Shown: one piece after another, positions 12,276 through 23,990 of the stretch
Position numbering within the stretch: position 1 is the first letter of the stretch
How the letters are laid out: each line of letters opens with the position of its first letter
Source: Heterostelium album PN500
Taxonomy: Eukaryota; Evosea; Eumycetozoa; Acytosteliales; Acytosteliaceae
DNA: 64,000 nucleotides
Assembly: GCF_000004825.1 (NCBI RefSeq)
Contig: NW_008805085.1
Coordinates: 1,240,001 to 1,304,000, forward strand
Reading direction: 5' to 3'
The notes under the pieces: model-generated
The model's database searches: none
The model's input: the letters and a program-made list of their open reading frames with translations, nothing else
Told to the model about the DNA's origin: nothing
Translations under genes and position numbers: made by a program

Positions 12276-12658
12276 TGTGTGTTTTCTATAAATATAGATC
12301 TTATATATTAAACTTAAAACTTAATTTAGATATGAACTAATTAAAATAATTATAAAAAAACTTAATAATAGTATAAAAATAATAATACAAACAAAAAAAT
12401 TCTTTACATTTTAGGGTCAAAAATTATATTATTTGCAATAATAATATCACCCCACCCACTTCATTTCAAATTGTGTTTTTTTTTTTAAATTTTCGAACTT
12501 CTTAGATAAAAAAAAATAATTTTCCAATAAATTAAAGAATTTAATACCATTCAATTTTGTTGTTTTTGTAATTCCCAACAATATGATGTTTTGATGTTGT
12601 TGTAATAAACTATAACATTTAACAAATATAGATAGATATTTGTTAATTAAACACAATC
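12276..12658. promoter_or_regulatory. divergent promoter region (CHMP6 / RAD52)
   Basis: A 383-bp A/T-rich spacer between two start codons. It must contain both promoters, but I see no recognisable factor site apart from poly-T and poly-A tracts. Confidence 0.45.
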
Positions 12659-13892
12659 ATGAACAATAATAATAATAATAATAATCAACAAATAGTAGCA
12701 GTAGCAGCAGCAACAGCAGTTATCGATAATATTGGTAATCAAAAGAATGACATGACATTGGATATTGCACAGCAACCTTTTGGAAGTAGATCGTTCTCAG
12801 ATGAACAGAAATCGTTGATTACAGCGCTATTGAATAAAGATATACCACAGAAGCATACTCAAACAAGACCCGGTGCTGAAGGACGTATGTATTGTTTTTG
12901 TTTTTTCTTTTTTTTTTTTTTTGACTTTGTAATGTTATATTTTTGATAATTAACTCTTTTAATTTGTTATATTAGACTCTTATGTATATGTAAAGACAGA
13001 CCAAGTAATTGCTGAGGCAAATAGGATATTTGGATCAGATGGTTGGTCATTTCAGGTGTTGGCATCGGAACAACAGTTGGAGGAGGAGTACGACGATTGT
13101 GTTAAAGTTGGTTTTTGGGCACATATAAGAATAATTCTACGTGATGGTACATTCCGAGAGGATGTAGGCTACTCTGTTATGACAAAGAAGAAGGCAGACA
13201 GTCAATTCGATCTACTCTTTGGCAACTGTAGAAAATCTGCAGTTTCAGACGCTCTCAAGAGAGCATTAAGATTGTTTGGTAGAGCACTTGGCAATCATGT
13301 AAATATTAACAATCAAACTGTAATAAAATCAACACCCCAACAACAAATAGCACAACAACAACAATCAAATCAACAAGCTATTCAATCAATTTCAGATGAA
13401 CACTTTGAATATTTTGACGATTTAGATTCAAATAATGATGTCAATGTAAAGTCTGAACCGATGCAACAACAAAAACTACAGCAACAACAACAATTTAATA
13501 ATAATAGTAATACAATCAAAAAACCAATGCCAACGATGCCTGTTACAACGTCTACTGGAAATAACAATAATCATAATATATCAAAGGTGACAATGGATAA
13601 TAATCAAGCAACTACAACAACAACTACTACTACTACAAATAATAGCAGTAATGGAAGTAATGGAAGTGGAAGTTCAACTAAAGTATCACCTTTATCAAGT
13701 AACAGACATCATCCATATCCGCAGGGTATGAAGCCCATGCCTTTGAGACCAATGAATTTACAAGCACAGGTACAGACACAGCAACAACAACAACAGCTAC
13801 AGCAACATCAGCATCAACCAAGTCATTTGCAAGAGTATAATGGTTCTTTTGAATTTGATTTTAATGAATCACTTGTGACAAGTGTAAAATAA
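12659..13892 (+). CDS. rad52: RAD52 homologous recombination protein
   Basis: Two exons, 12659-12884 and 12976-13892, give 380 residues. After a poly-Asn start, the Rad52 N-terminal ring domain runs from about residue 37 to 215: PFGSRSFSDEQKSLI, TRPGAEG, YVKTDQVIAEANRIFG, GWSF, then KVGFWAHIRIILRDGTFREDVGY and KKADSQFDLLFGNCRKSAVSDALKRAL. The family's common (Y/S)xxEGxxAI... stretch appears here as DSQFDLLFGNCRKSAVSDALKRAL, including the basic DNA-binding helix. The rest is a Gln/Asn/Thr-rich tail with a short acidic patch (EHFEYFDDLDS). Rad52 anneals ssDNA and loads Rad51. The C-terminal Rad51-binding motif of fungi is not evident. Confidence 0.92.
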
Positions 13893-14132
13893 TCATTTGT
13901 TTATAATTTGAATTTCAATCTCAATCTTATATCACAATCACAATAATAATAATAATAATAATTAAACCAACTTTCAAATTCAACTTTCAACTCACCTACA
14001 CATTGATAAATTCATATTTATTATTCAACTTTATAAGAATCAATCTATCTTATCACAATTCATTTTGTTTTTAATATTAAACAAATCTTATTATTTAAGC
14101 AATTAAGTATTTGACTATTTATTTTTGATTCT

Positions 14133-16424
14133 TTAGAAATTTCTAAGTTTAATTGTATCATTGTTGAATTTCAATACACCAGGCTCAACTTTACCGGTGT
14201 ACTCTGCTGTGTGCTGTGCAGTGTTCATACCTCTGAAAATGAGTGAATTCAATCTTGATAGTGCAGCGGTCTCTCTAGATAATTGCCACAATCCGAGATT
14301 GAATGCATTGTTTGATATTTGTAAGAAGATATCTGAGTAGAATGGTTGTAATACACCGTTGCACTGAATTGTAAATTGAGCCGGTGTCGATGGTAGCTCC
14401 GCTCTGGAGTAGTTGATAGGGTTAATTGTGAAACCAGATACTTGGAGACTCTCGAATAGACATTCCATCGATAGTTTATCTTGGTATTTAGTTCTGTAGA
14501 GTAGCGACAAACCACTGAGCTGATGTATCAAATCGAATTGAAGATGTTGTCCATATTTCTTTTTGAATACTTCAATGTTGTTCTTGATTGTAGGGATGAT
14601 TGATTGATCATACTTTCTAATCTTTGGAGCGAATTCACTTTGAAATTGTTCAGCTAACTTCTCTATTTGTTCAACCTCTGATTTAGTGTACTTTCTATCT
14701 TTCTGGCACAACTGACACTCGCAGGTGAATCCGAACGCCGTATGATGACCTTTTCTCTTTTCATAGGATTCCAAAAACGAGCAATATCCAGTAGTTATCT
14801 CATCGTTTGCTTTAAACGATCTGGCAGAAAAGATTATCATTGCATCACCAATAAACATACGTGAGGTGTTTGGAAGACAATCGTGATTGATAAACGATGG
14901 TACTATCCATAACCCATGAATCTTCTTATCATCAAAGAATGCATTCAATTTGACGATACTTCTGACATCCTCGACATTGATTGGAATGTTAGTGGTGTTG
15001 TTGATTACCTGGTCGACAATCGATTCGTTCACCTTGAAGAAATCTAGTGAATCTACCAATCCAAAAGATGCAGTAGGGTTTGAATCATGATATAGTTTTG
15101 AAACCTGGGTGGCCAACTTTGGATTGGCTTTGATTTGCCTATTGACAAGTGCAATCACTTGAGCGGAGTTTACATTCATTGCAACCTTATCCTTGAAATT
15201 GACATCGAATACGGTTGTATCTTTTTTTTCCGGCTCTCTATATACACCGACTCCTTTGGACACCAAAAGTAGAGTTCCGGCTTCGACATCCTGAGTAACA
15301 GCCAATCCACGACCATGCTTTGTTTTGGTCATCTTTAACGGACCAATATATTCACTGCAATCGACTTCACCGGTTGATTTGAAGGCGTCAGAGATTGCTT
15401 TGAAATCGAATCTACCTTGATCTCTCTCAACTATTCTCACTTTGCATTGTTTGATTAGAGTTGGATATTGATTGTTATTGGGTACAATCTTAACCAGTTT
15501 CTCGTAGATCTCCATTGACTTTTCGTAAAGACCAACTAAATAGTACGATTTACCAAGTCGGATCAATAGTTTCTCCTGTGACAAAGGAACCAAACTCGCT
15601 TGTCGTGATAGTAGTTCAACACCGGTTTGAATACACTCTATATATCTTTTCAATTCGATTAGAGCTGCCATTTTGTTTGACAAAAGTAATGGATGTTTTG
15701 GATCCAGTGCCAACCCCGAACAATAGTATTCAAGTGCCTTATCAAAGTTTCTATTGACAAAGTATTGATTACCTCTTTCACGCCAACCATTTACATCTCT
15801 TGGTAACGACAACTTGAGTATCTTCTTCCATTGTTTGTTGCATATTAATGGATGATAAGGATCAAAGATGAATTCAATATCATTGGGATCGTCTACCCGA
15901 ATGAACAAACCACCGGACGATGCCACTTTGAAATAAGGTTCCTTAACAGCGAATATAACACCAATCGGAAACATATCCTCGATTTCATCAATCACCTTTT
16001 TCTTTCCTGGCAGAATGGCATTGTATACAGAGAGATCCAAGATTTCATCGTAAACACCGTTTTGATCTTCAATAAGCACCTGAATAGCATTCAACTTGTT
16101 TGGAATGGTAATACTTCTTGCTATCAACACCTGACCATGATGAATCTTCTCCACCACCAAATCCTTGATTAGCACTGGTTTCAGTAGTTCGATCGGTTTA
16201 ATAGTGACATCCTTGGCAAGACTACTCTTTGTAGTTGAAGTAGTTACAAACGCATGTCCTACGTTTTGGGTCATTGTTTGTCTTTGAACTTTATAAATAT
16301 GTATCTTTTCATTTCTATCTTGTCGAAGAGGATTTCTTTGTCCTTTCAAAAAGTTTTGTTTGAAATCTGTTTCTCCACTATGTGCATTCTTTAATGATTG
16401 TTGAAAGAAAGATTCCATTATCAA
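14133..16424 (-). CDS. TPR and SET domain protein (SMYD-like methyltransferase)
   Basis: A single exon of 763 residues. TPR-like helices are at about 215-330 (GNQYFVNRNFDKALEYYCSGLALDP, KLLIRLGKSYYLVGLYEKSMEIYEKL). A split SET domain follows at about 360-570: the GRGLAV motif (SAM-binding G-x-G), SFINHDCLPNTSR (NHxCxPN catalytic core), NDEITTGYC, and post-SET cysteines CECQLC. No MYND zinc finger is visible inside the SET, unlike SMYD1-3; the TPR-SET arrangement recalls SMYD4-like and plant/protist TPR-SET proteins. It is predicted to be a lysine methyltransferase of unknown substrate. MIMES gives two possible starts two codons apart. Confidence 0.85.
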   Translation of the reverse strand: MIMESFFQQSLKNAHSGETDFKQNFLKGQRNPLRQDRNEKIHIYKVQRQTMTQNVGHAFVTTSTTKSSLAKDVTIKPIELLKPVLIKDLVVEKIHHGQVLIARSITIPNKLNAIQVLIEDQNGVYDEILDLSVYNAILPGKKKVIDEIEDMFPIGVIFAVKEPYFKVASSGGLFIRVDDPNDIEFIFDPYHPLICNKQWKKILKLSLPRDVNGWRERGNQYFVNRNFDKALEYYCSGLALDPKHPLLLSNKMAALIELKRYIECIQTGVELLSRQASLVPLSQEKLLIRLGKSYYLVGLYEKSMEIYEKLVKIVPNNNQYPTLIKQCKVRIVERDQGRFDFKAISDAFKSTGEVDCSEYIGPLKMTKTKHGRGLAVTQDVEAGTLLLVSKGVGVYREPEKKDTTVFDVNFKDKVAMNVNSAQVIALVNRQIKANPKLATQVSKLYHDSNPTASFGLVDSLDFFKVNESIVDQVINNTTNIPINVEDVRSIVKLNAFFDDKKIHGLWIVPSFINHDCLPNTSRMFIGDAMIIFSARSFKANDEITTGYCSFLESYEKRKGHHTAFGFTCECQLCQKDRKYTKSEVEQIEKLAEQFQSEFAPKIRKYDQSIIPTIKNNIEVFKKKYGQHLQFDLIHQLSGLSLLYRTKYQDKLSMECLFESLQVSGFTINPINYSRAELPSTPAQFTIQCNGVLQPFYSDIFLQISNNAFNLGLWQLSRETAALSRLNSLIFRGMNTAQHTAEYTGKVEPGVLKFNNDTIKLRNF

Positions 16425-17553
16425 ATATGTTTGTTTATTATTTATTACAATTAATCTTTAATTTCAAATAATATGGTAGCGGAAGTTGTTTTTACAGTAA
16501 AAACACCACAAAACTTAAATATTCAATTTGTAAAAGCACCAGCACACATAATTTAATGTGTGATGATTCTCACCATTCAAAAGTCTTAGCAAAAATAATT
16601 TAATTATTTATTTTTAAAAATAAATTTAAAAAATATGATTGGATTTATCAACTATTTATTTTTGAATTCAACAATTTAATTAAATTGTTTTGGTTAAAAT
16701 TGCTAAAGACCCTTCAGAATTATTTAATACTTAATGTGTGCGAATTACAAGCAAATCAAAAACAAAAAAAAAAAAAACTTTTTTTGTGATTTTTTTTGAT
16801 TTTTGGTTATTTTTATTCGGTGTTGTTCAGCGCAAAAGATCTTGAGATTTTTTGATTTTTTTTTGTACATGTTTAATTTTTGCTCAGAAAGATTTATTTT
16901 AAACTATCAGACAAAAAAAAAAGAGAGAAAAAGACACCTCGTTCTTTTTTTATTTGCCGGCTAGACACCTCACTTGTAATATTTTTTAGAAAAACTCGTG
17001 GTGCATCATACATGTAGCTATCAATTTTTTGTCGATAAGCCTATTGACCAACAAAAGATATTAATACATTTGCAACCGGTTGTGTGATGAGTTACTTTGT
17101 AGTTTTTTTTTTGTTTTTCTTTATCTTTTACCAGGTGTAAGAGTAAGGAAGATAAATCATATGAATCTTGTGTTCCTTTTGAACCTTCTTTTTAAATAAT
17201 ATAGTAATATTATCTTTTAGATTATAATAATATCAAGTTAAAAAAGATAGTACAATTAATTCATTTATTTGTAAAGTTTAAAATTATACCACAAAAGTCA
17301 GAGAATTAATTTTTAGTAGTAACAACAACACACCTCACCAACATACACACACACCAAACATCAAGATACAACAAAGCACACATATCACCAAATTTGTAAA
17401 TTTAATATTTATTCCTATCTTTTTTTTCTTTTCTTTTTTTTAAAGTAGCTCCTTATCATTTCTTTTTAAATCTATATTAAGATATAACCTGTTACTCAAT
17501 AATATCATATTTTTAAAAATTAAATATTTTTTTATTTTATCTATTTTCCAAGG
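16425..17553. other. divergent intergenic region, 1.1 kb
   Basis: Contains both promoters for the TPR-SET gene and the secreted propeller gene. Two features stand out: an imperfect inverted repeat at about 16540-16745 and a C/A-rich stretch at 17320-17395 (repeated CACA/ACACC units) resembling dictyostelid G-box/CA-rich promoter DNA. No coding signal seen. Confidence 0.5.
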
Positions 17554-18745
17554 ATGTTTAAATATTCTTTATTTATTTTGTTTATATCTATTTTTATAAT
17601 TGTAAATGCATCAACTTTAAATAAAAACATAAAATCAAATAAAAATGCAAAAATAAATACAGAGCCAGTAGATCACTCTTTTTCCTCAGGAAATTTATTA
17701 TTTACAAACCCAAATGGATATGATCCAAATATGATCATCGAAGTCGATTTGTCTGGAAATTTAGTACACAACTATTCAACTTGGTTAGAAAATGTAAATA
17801 TATTTATTCCTATTCAAAGAATATTTCAGAAATAAGAATTATTTATTCATTTTTTTTAATATTTAGGAACCATCAAAAAGATGTGTTGCAAGGGATTTGG
17901 CATTTTTAGACTCATCTACCTTGTTAATGTTGGACTCTCAACAAGGTATCTTTTATGCAAGTTCCAAGGGTAATGTGAAGGGAATCTGGTCAAACTTGGC
18001 AACCGGAACCAAAGGAGTTCTTGGTTGTGATTTACAAAGATTCAGTGTTGATCTTAATAACAAAAAGATATATGTAATCAGCACAAACATCAATTGTGAT
18101 TATTCCTACATTCCAGGTGTATTTGTTTATGATATTGTATGTATATAAACTTTTTTATTAAAGAAATAACTATATTCGTTATATTAACAATTAATCTATC
18201 AATTTCAATACCAGTCTGGAACTTTCCAAACATTATTAACTCATGAACAATTTGAATTTACTTGGGATGTTGTTGGAGATGAATCTGGTGATATTTGGGT
18301 AACCAATACTCAAAATATCTTTGTTTTCCGTGCTGGAGGTGAAAAGAATGTCGATATCATCGATCCAATCAAGAATAAGTTGGGATACAATGGAATTCAA
18401 CTCAGTCCGTCAGGTACAATTTTAGTTACAGTCCCAGCACCAGTTAACGATTTACTAATTGAAATCGACCCAACATCAGCAACACTCTCGAATACCTATC
18501 CACTTGTTGGTAATACAACTTCCACTGGTTCACTCTCTGGTATTCCAGGCAGTATTGTAATCGACCCAAACACTAATGATATCATCATTGAAGTGCCATG
18601 GGCCAGTAAGAAAGAAGGAAAAGATGTCGATGTCGTCCAAATCTACTCAAAGAAGGGAAATTTAAAAAGTTCCTTTGGTGGTCATAGTTGTAAAGACACT
18701 AACTTATTATGCGTTCCATTATTCGGAATGGTAATAATTCCATAA
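17554..18745 (+). CDS. secreted beta-propeller-like protein, function unknown
   Basis: Three exons, 17554-17793, 17867-18136 and 18215-18745, give 346 residues. The N-terminus MFKYSLFILFISIFIIVNAS is a clear signal peptide. The body has repeated blade-like units with beta-strand/turn character: GNLLFTNPNG, ARDLAFLDSSTLLMLDSQQG, GDIWVTNTQNIFVF, LSPSGTILVTVP, GSIVIDPNTNDIIIEVP and VQIYSKKGNLKSSF. This suggests an NHL/SMP-30-type six-bladed propeller, but no catalytic motif is recognisable. Scattered cysteines fit extracellular or lysosomal location. I do not recognise a named family. Confidence 0.8.
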
Positions 18746-19102
18746 TCTATATCAACGACAACAATCAACAATCAATTCATTTATATATTTTAATTAGATA
18801 AATTTAAATAATAAACAACTTTAAAAAAAACATTCTTATTTATTAAACAACAACAATAATAATAATATTTAATTGCTTTATTTATATTTAATATATATTT
18901 TAATTTACAAACCATATTGGAGTTTATTTGATGGAGTTTTAAAGTTTACATATTTATATGGAATATCTAATTATTTGTTGAGTTGAGTTGATTTGTTTGG
19001 TTGTTATCTCTTTTTTTTGTTTTGTTTTTTTATATTATTTGAGTTTGAGTTTGAGTTTGAATTGAGTGAGAAAAACAAATTTGTTATTTGTTTGGTTTTT
19101 TT
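18746..19102. other. intergenic between convergent genes
   Basis: 3' flanks of the propeller and SR-type genes. A short GAGTTT repeat lies at 19040-19062. No gene seen. Confidence 0.6.
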
Positions 19103-21782
19103 TTACTCATCCATTATATTTGCACCATCGGCAAATGCAGTTCTTGTTACTTCTTTTTTAATTTTGATATCATCCTTCTTTGAACCGTTTCCATTTCCAT
19201 GAGAATCAACACTTTCTTTTTGTCTCTTTCTATCTCTGTTTTGTGGACTGCGTTCGGTTGACGATGAATTCTTGTCTCTGGGCGGTGACGATCTGTTTGT
19301 TGAGGAGGTGGTGGTAGTTGTAGAGGTGTGCTTAGTGTCAGGAGATTCCGATCTCTCACGTGACTCTGATCTTCCCCTCTTGGTGTTTCTTGGTGAACTA
19401 GATCTGTCACGTGAGCGAGAGGAACGATCACCACGATCTCTCTTCTTTTCTTTAGTTAAATCCAAATCCATCTTTTCAGAATCTTTCTTTCCACTGCTGC
19501 CGCTGTCCTTTCTACTACCGCTATCACTCAAACGTCTATCACTTCTATCTCTATCCCTATCTCTTTCTTTATCCCTGTTTCTATCTTTTTCCCTGTCTCT
19601 ATCTCTATCCCTCTCTTTGTCACGATCACTTCTTCCATAGTCTCTATCTCTGTCTCTGTCTCTGTCTCTATCTCTATCTCTATCTCTGTCTCTGTCTCTT
19701 CCTCTGTTGCTACCACTGCTGCTGCTGCTGCTGTCCTTTCTGGAATCCCTGTCGTCTCTTCTGTCTCTGTCGTCTCTTCTGTCTCTATCGTCTCTTCTGT
19801 CACGATCACGTCTATCGTCCTTGTCGCGTCTATCGTCTCTTCTATCTCTGTCGTCTCTTCTGTCACGGTCACGTCTATCATTTCTTCCTCTATCGTCTCT
19901 TCTATCTCTATCTCTTCCCTTATCCCTTCTCTCAGGTTTTCCATTACTAAATAAATAAAAAAAAATAATAAAAAACAAATAAAAAGAAAGTAAAAAATAA
20001 AATAAAAAAGAGAAATAAAATAAAGTTGGTCAGAATAAAGTTAAATTAAAATTATAAATTTATATATTTTCAATAAAATTTAAAATCCATTATTATATAA
20101 AAATTAAAAGTATATATATGAATAACTATATAAATATATGATTGATATAATTTTGTACAATTGTAATGTTATTTTTGTATTTGGCAACATCAAATTTTGA
20201 TAAATAACAACATTATTATATTATAAATATTATTTTTAAACAAACATTCATATATTTTTATAATTTAGTTATTTCTTTTCTTTTTTTTTTTTTTTTTGTA
20301 AACTAAAATATATAAATATAAAAAATGTTATAAAAAAGATATTTATAATATAATAATATTCTTATAATATTTGATGGGTAAGGTTGTTATTTGGTGTGGG
20401 GATGGGGCGAGGGGTATTTTGGATATGGAATTGGATGTGGATTGGAATGGAATGGATTGGTAATGGATTGGATTTGGTAATGGTTTTTAGGATCCGTTTG
20501 GTATGTTTTTTTGGTATAGCTAGAATAAACTAGTTTTTGGTATGGTATGAATATGGAGGTAATTGGTATGGTATGGTTGGAATTGGATAAGGATTGGTAT
20601 CGATTTGGATGGATTTTAAACACAAGACTAGAATATTATCTATTATCGTCGTCATCTCATAATATCTATCATCATAATAATTAGTCAAAAAACTTTTATA
20701 AAAAATAATCATACCGGTTAGATTCTCCAGTTACAAATTCAACTACTAATTTCGAACCATCAATCTATAAAGTTATTAAATAAATATTAATATTAATCTC
20801 ATCATCTTCAATCCTAAAAAATTCCAGATCCTCTTATATCCATACCTCTTTTTTATGTAATGCTTCCAATGCTTTTGTTGCTTGTTCGGCATCGGTAAAC
20901 TCAACAAAACAAAATGTTTTTCTCATTTCAATCTAATAATAATAATAATAATAAATGTTAATAATATGTTTGATAATATTATAAATGATGTTTGTTAAAT
21001 AACAATTTGTACTCACTCTAACGATATCACCGAATGGCTTACAGAGACGTGAGATTGACTCCTCAGTTGTTGTATCTACATTATAATGTACAAGAAATAT
21101 AGTTGGACATGGTTTTGCTTTTTTCTCTCTATTCAAAAGTTTACGACTATAATTAATAAAGATAGATAGATAGATTTGGATAGTTTGTTAATGAATTAAC
21201 TGAACGTCCATTTACAAAAAAGGAAATAGATAGTTACTTTTCACCTCGGGCATGCTGAACCGTTAGAGTACGTCCACGATAATTAGTCTTATGCATTCCA
21301 TCGATGAGCTTATCAGCATCATCTTTATCATGTAAAAACACAAATGCATATCCATTTTTTAAATCTAAAAATATAAAAATTTTATTAATTAATTAACCAG
21401 TTTTTAATTTTTTAACCAAATTAGTTGAAATTTTTTGTTGTTAAAAAAAAAATATAAAAACTTAACAACAATCAATCAAATCATTCATATGACTGATATA
21501 ATAAAATGATGAATGATCGATTTGATATGATTATGATTATGATTAAAGTTGAGAAATAATATATGTATATATAATTTGATATTGTTTGTTTTAATGTTTC
21601 TACCTACCTATGGTTAAAATTGAACTACGTGATATAAATGGATTACAGAGTTGTTCGATGTCATAGTTATCAAGGCCATGTGGAAGATTACCAATAAATA
21701 CTGTTATATCCTTTGCTTTGCCATCGCGATCAAGTGGCGAAGACGATAAGGTTGATGATGAAATAGGTGATTCCGACATCAT
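19103..21782 (-). CDS. SR-type splicing factor: two RRMs plus Arg/Asp-rich tail
   Basis: Six exons, 21782-21608, 21364-21238, 21146-21017, 20932-20846, 20764-20715 and 19946-19103, all in phase, give 470 residues. RRM1 has VFIGNLP (RNP2) and NGYAFVFL (RNP1). RRM2 has TIFLVHYN and KTFCFVEF, and ends ...SKLVVEFVTGESNR. The C-terminal 280 residues are alternating RD/RDRR repeats, then RS/SP-rich sequence, with a KKEV...ADGANIMDE end. The architecture is that of an SR-related pre-mRNA splicing factor; RD repeats can mimic phosphorylated RS. Which SRSF it corresponds to is unclear, as the canonical SWQDLKD of RRM2 is absent. Intron 5 is unusually long (768 bp). Confidence 0.85.
19560..19920 (-). 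repeat. RD-repeat coding microsatellite
   Basis: Imperfect tandem 6-bp units encoding Arg-Asp within the SR-type gene. Low-complexity frames open on both strands here are by-products. Confidence 0.85.
19947..20714 (-). other. unusually long intron of the SR-type gene
   Basis: 768 bp against 60-250 bp for the other introns of this gene. At about 20375-20625 it holds a block of short repeats (plus-strand units such as GGATTGG and TGGTATGG), so the transcript is C/A/T-rich (CCAATCC, CCATACC). The rest is A/T-rich. A 78-codon minus-strand frame at 20387-20623 is just this repeat read through. Confidence 0.75.
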
Positions 21783-22707
21783 GCCTGCACTTATTCTTTC
21801 TTCTTTTTCTTTTTTCTTTTTCTTTTCTTTTTCTTTCTTTTTCTTTGTTTGATAATATACAAAAAATATCTATTTTTTTTAAAATTAATTAATTAGTTCA
21901 ATTTACTTGTATTTTAATAAATAACTTAAACATCTATCTATCCATCCATCCACCCATCATGATGATGATAGATTATGATTATTATTTGATTGATATATAA
22001 GGTTACTACTACCTACACTCTTGTTATTTTATATGTATTGTTAATGTTGACTGATTTAATTTATTAATTAATTAATTAAGACTTTTACACACTACCAACT
22101 AACGATTTAATTTAACTAACTTAATTATGTAATTATATATTATAACGGTTAATTATGTTTGTAGTAATGAATGTCAATATATACAATTAAATTTCATATA
22201 TCTTAATTTTTGATGCTGTTGTTGTGTGTTTGATTGTTTTTTTTAAAAAAAAAAAAAAAAAAAATATTGTTTATGATTAAAAATAACTTAATAATTGAAA
22301 AAAAAAATTGATTGGAGCAGTGTGAAAAAAAAAAATTCAAAAAAAAAAGCAAAAAAGGTTTAAATTGTTTTTTTTTTTTTAAATTTTACATTTTTTAACA
22401 TTATTTATAGAAAAAAAATAATATATTAAACTCTATTATTTCTTTCTAAATTGGTTGACCAAAAAAAAAAAAAAAAAAACTCTATTATAGATCTTAAAAA
22501 AAACAAATTAAAAAAAAAACATATTTTAAAAAAAATTGAAATTTCTAGAGTCATTTTTTAAGATTCTTGAATTGTAAAACAAGATTTAATAAGAATGAAG
22601 GATTAAATTTGCTTGTTCCGGAATCTTAATGAAAAAACATAAATATGATTTTTTTTTTTTGTTTTTTGTGTTTATCAATTTGAATTTATTCAAAGTATCA
22701 TTCATTC
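21783..22707. other. divergent intergenic region
   Basis: Carries promoters for the SR-type gene and pirin. A polypyrimidine tract (TTTCTTTTTC units) at 21790-21850 lies just upstream of the SR start. Homopolymers of A and T dominate 22230-22520. No gene seen. Confidence 0.55.
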
Positions 22708-23863
22708 ATGAATACCACCAATATATCTTTTTATTTTAAATTATTACTTTTATCTTTTGTTTTGTATAGTATATCTATTTATATAAATAATAATTACATT
22801 TCAAATATTAATAATAATACCATTATAAGTAAAGATATAAATCAAATATCTATTAATAATAATAATCATAGAGTACCTAATAAAATGACGAGTGTAAGAA
22901 AAGTCAGTAAAATATCCAGTGGTACACCAACAGTAGATGGAGGCGGAGTTAGTTTGTTAAGAGTAATCGGTCAAAACAATCGATTGGATCCATTTTTAAT
23001 GTTGGATGAGTTCAGAAGCGACAACCCAGATGATTATATCGAAGGATTTCCTTCACATCCACATAGAGTAAGTAGATCAATTCTTTCTTTATTTATAGAT
23101 TTATTATTTGTTTACAATTTATCTATTTATTTAGGGATTTGAAACAGTAACTTATATGTTGGCAGGAATAATGGAACATCAAGATCATAAAGGTAATAAG
23201 GGTTTGTTGACACCTGGTTCAATCCAATGGATGACAGCGGGTCGTGGTATCATTCATTCTGAGATGCCAAAGCAAGAGAATGGCCTCATGCAAGGTTTTC
23301 AACTTTGGATTAACGCAAGTATAGGATATTATTATAAAATAACATTTAGTAAATTCTAATTGGAAATTTCCAAAAAATAGTTGCCTGCTAAAAATAAAAT
23401 GATAGAACCTCGCTACCAAGATATTCCACCCGAGAGAATCCCGGTGGTCTCCGAAGTCAATGGTTCCAAAGTAAAGGTGCTCGCTGGAAAATATAAAGAT
23501 GTAACCGGACCGGTCTCTGGCATTGAAACCGAACCAATTTATCTAGACGTTGAACTCGTACCTGGATCTACCTTCTCCGAAGAGATTCCAGTTGGTCATT
23601 CCGCATTTGTCTATGTTTTCAAAGGTTCCTGTAAATTTGGACCATCGCAACAACAGCGAGAAGTCGGACAGTCTAACATGGCAGTATTGGATGGCGGTGC
23701 TGGCGAAACCTCAATGGAAGCATTCTCAGAGAAAGGCTGTCGTTTCCTACTGGTCAGTGCAAAACCAATCAATGAACCAATCGAACAATACGGTCCATTC
23801 GTAATGAACACGAAACAAGAGTTAATGCAAGCATTCGATGATTATCAAAATGGAAGATTTTAA
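22708..23863 (+). CDS. pirin family protein (cupin)
   Basis: Three exons, 22708-23067, 23135-23314 and 23381-23863, give 340 residues. Pirin signatures: [63 protein letters not shown]. The metal ligands of human pirin (two His in HPH, then the H and E of the IIHSE motif) are all present. Some pirins are quercetin 2,3-dioxygenases and human pirin is a nuclear Fe-dependent co-regulator. Intron 2 must be GC-AG (donor GCAAGT at 23315). The first 59 residues carry a hydrophobic segment ([15 protein letters not shown]) and Asn runs; an in-frame ATG at 22885 (MTSVRKVSK) is where most pirins start. Confidence 0.92.
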
Positions 23864-23990
23864 AATAAATAATAATAATAAAATTGAATATAAAATATTA
23901 ATTTAATAAATAATAATAATAAATAGATTTATTTAGTTTTTTTTTTAATTAATTACATGTTTGTTGAATTATGTTTTTATAATATAACAT

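Noticed and set aside
19272-19958. Ser/Leu-rich plus-strand frames and Glu/Thr-rich minus frame
   Set aside because: By-products of the Arg-Asp repeat of the SR-type protein.
20387-20623. 78-codon Tyr/Pro/His-rich minus frame in the SR-gene intron
   Set aside because: Short repeats read through; no splice signals linking it in frame. Kept only as an intron curiosity.
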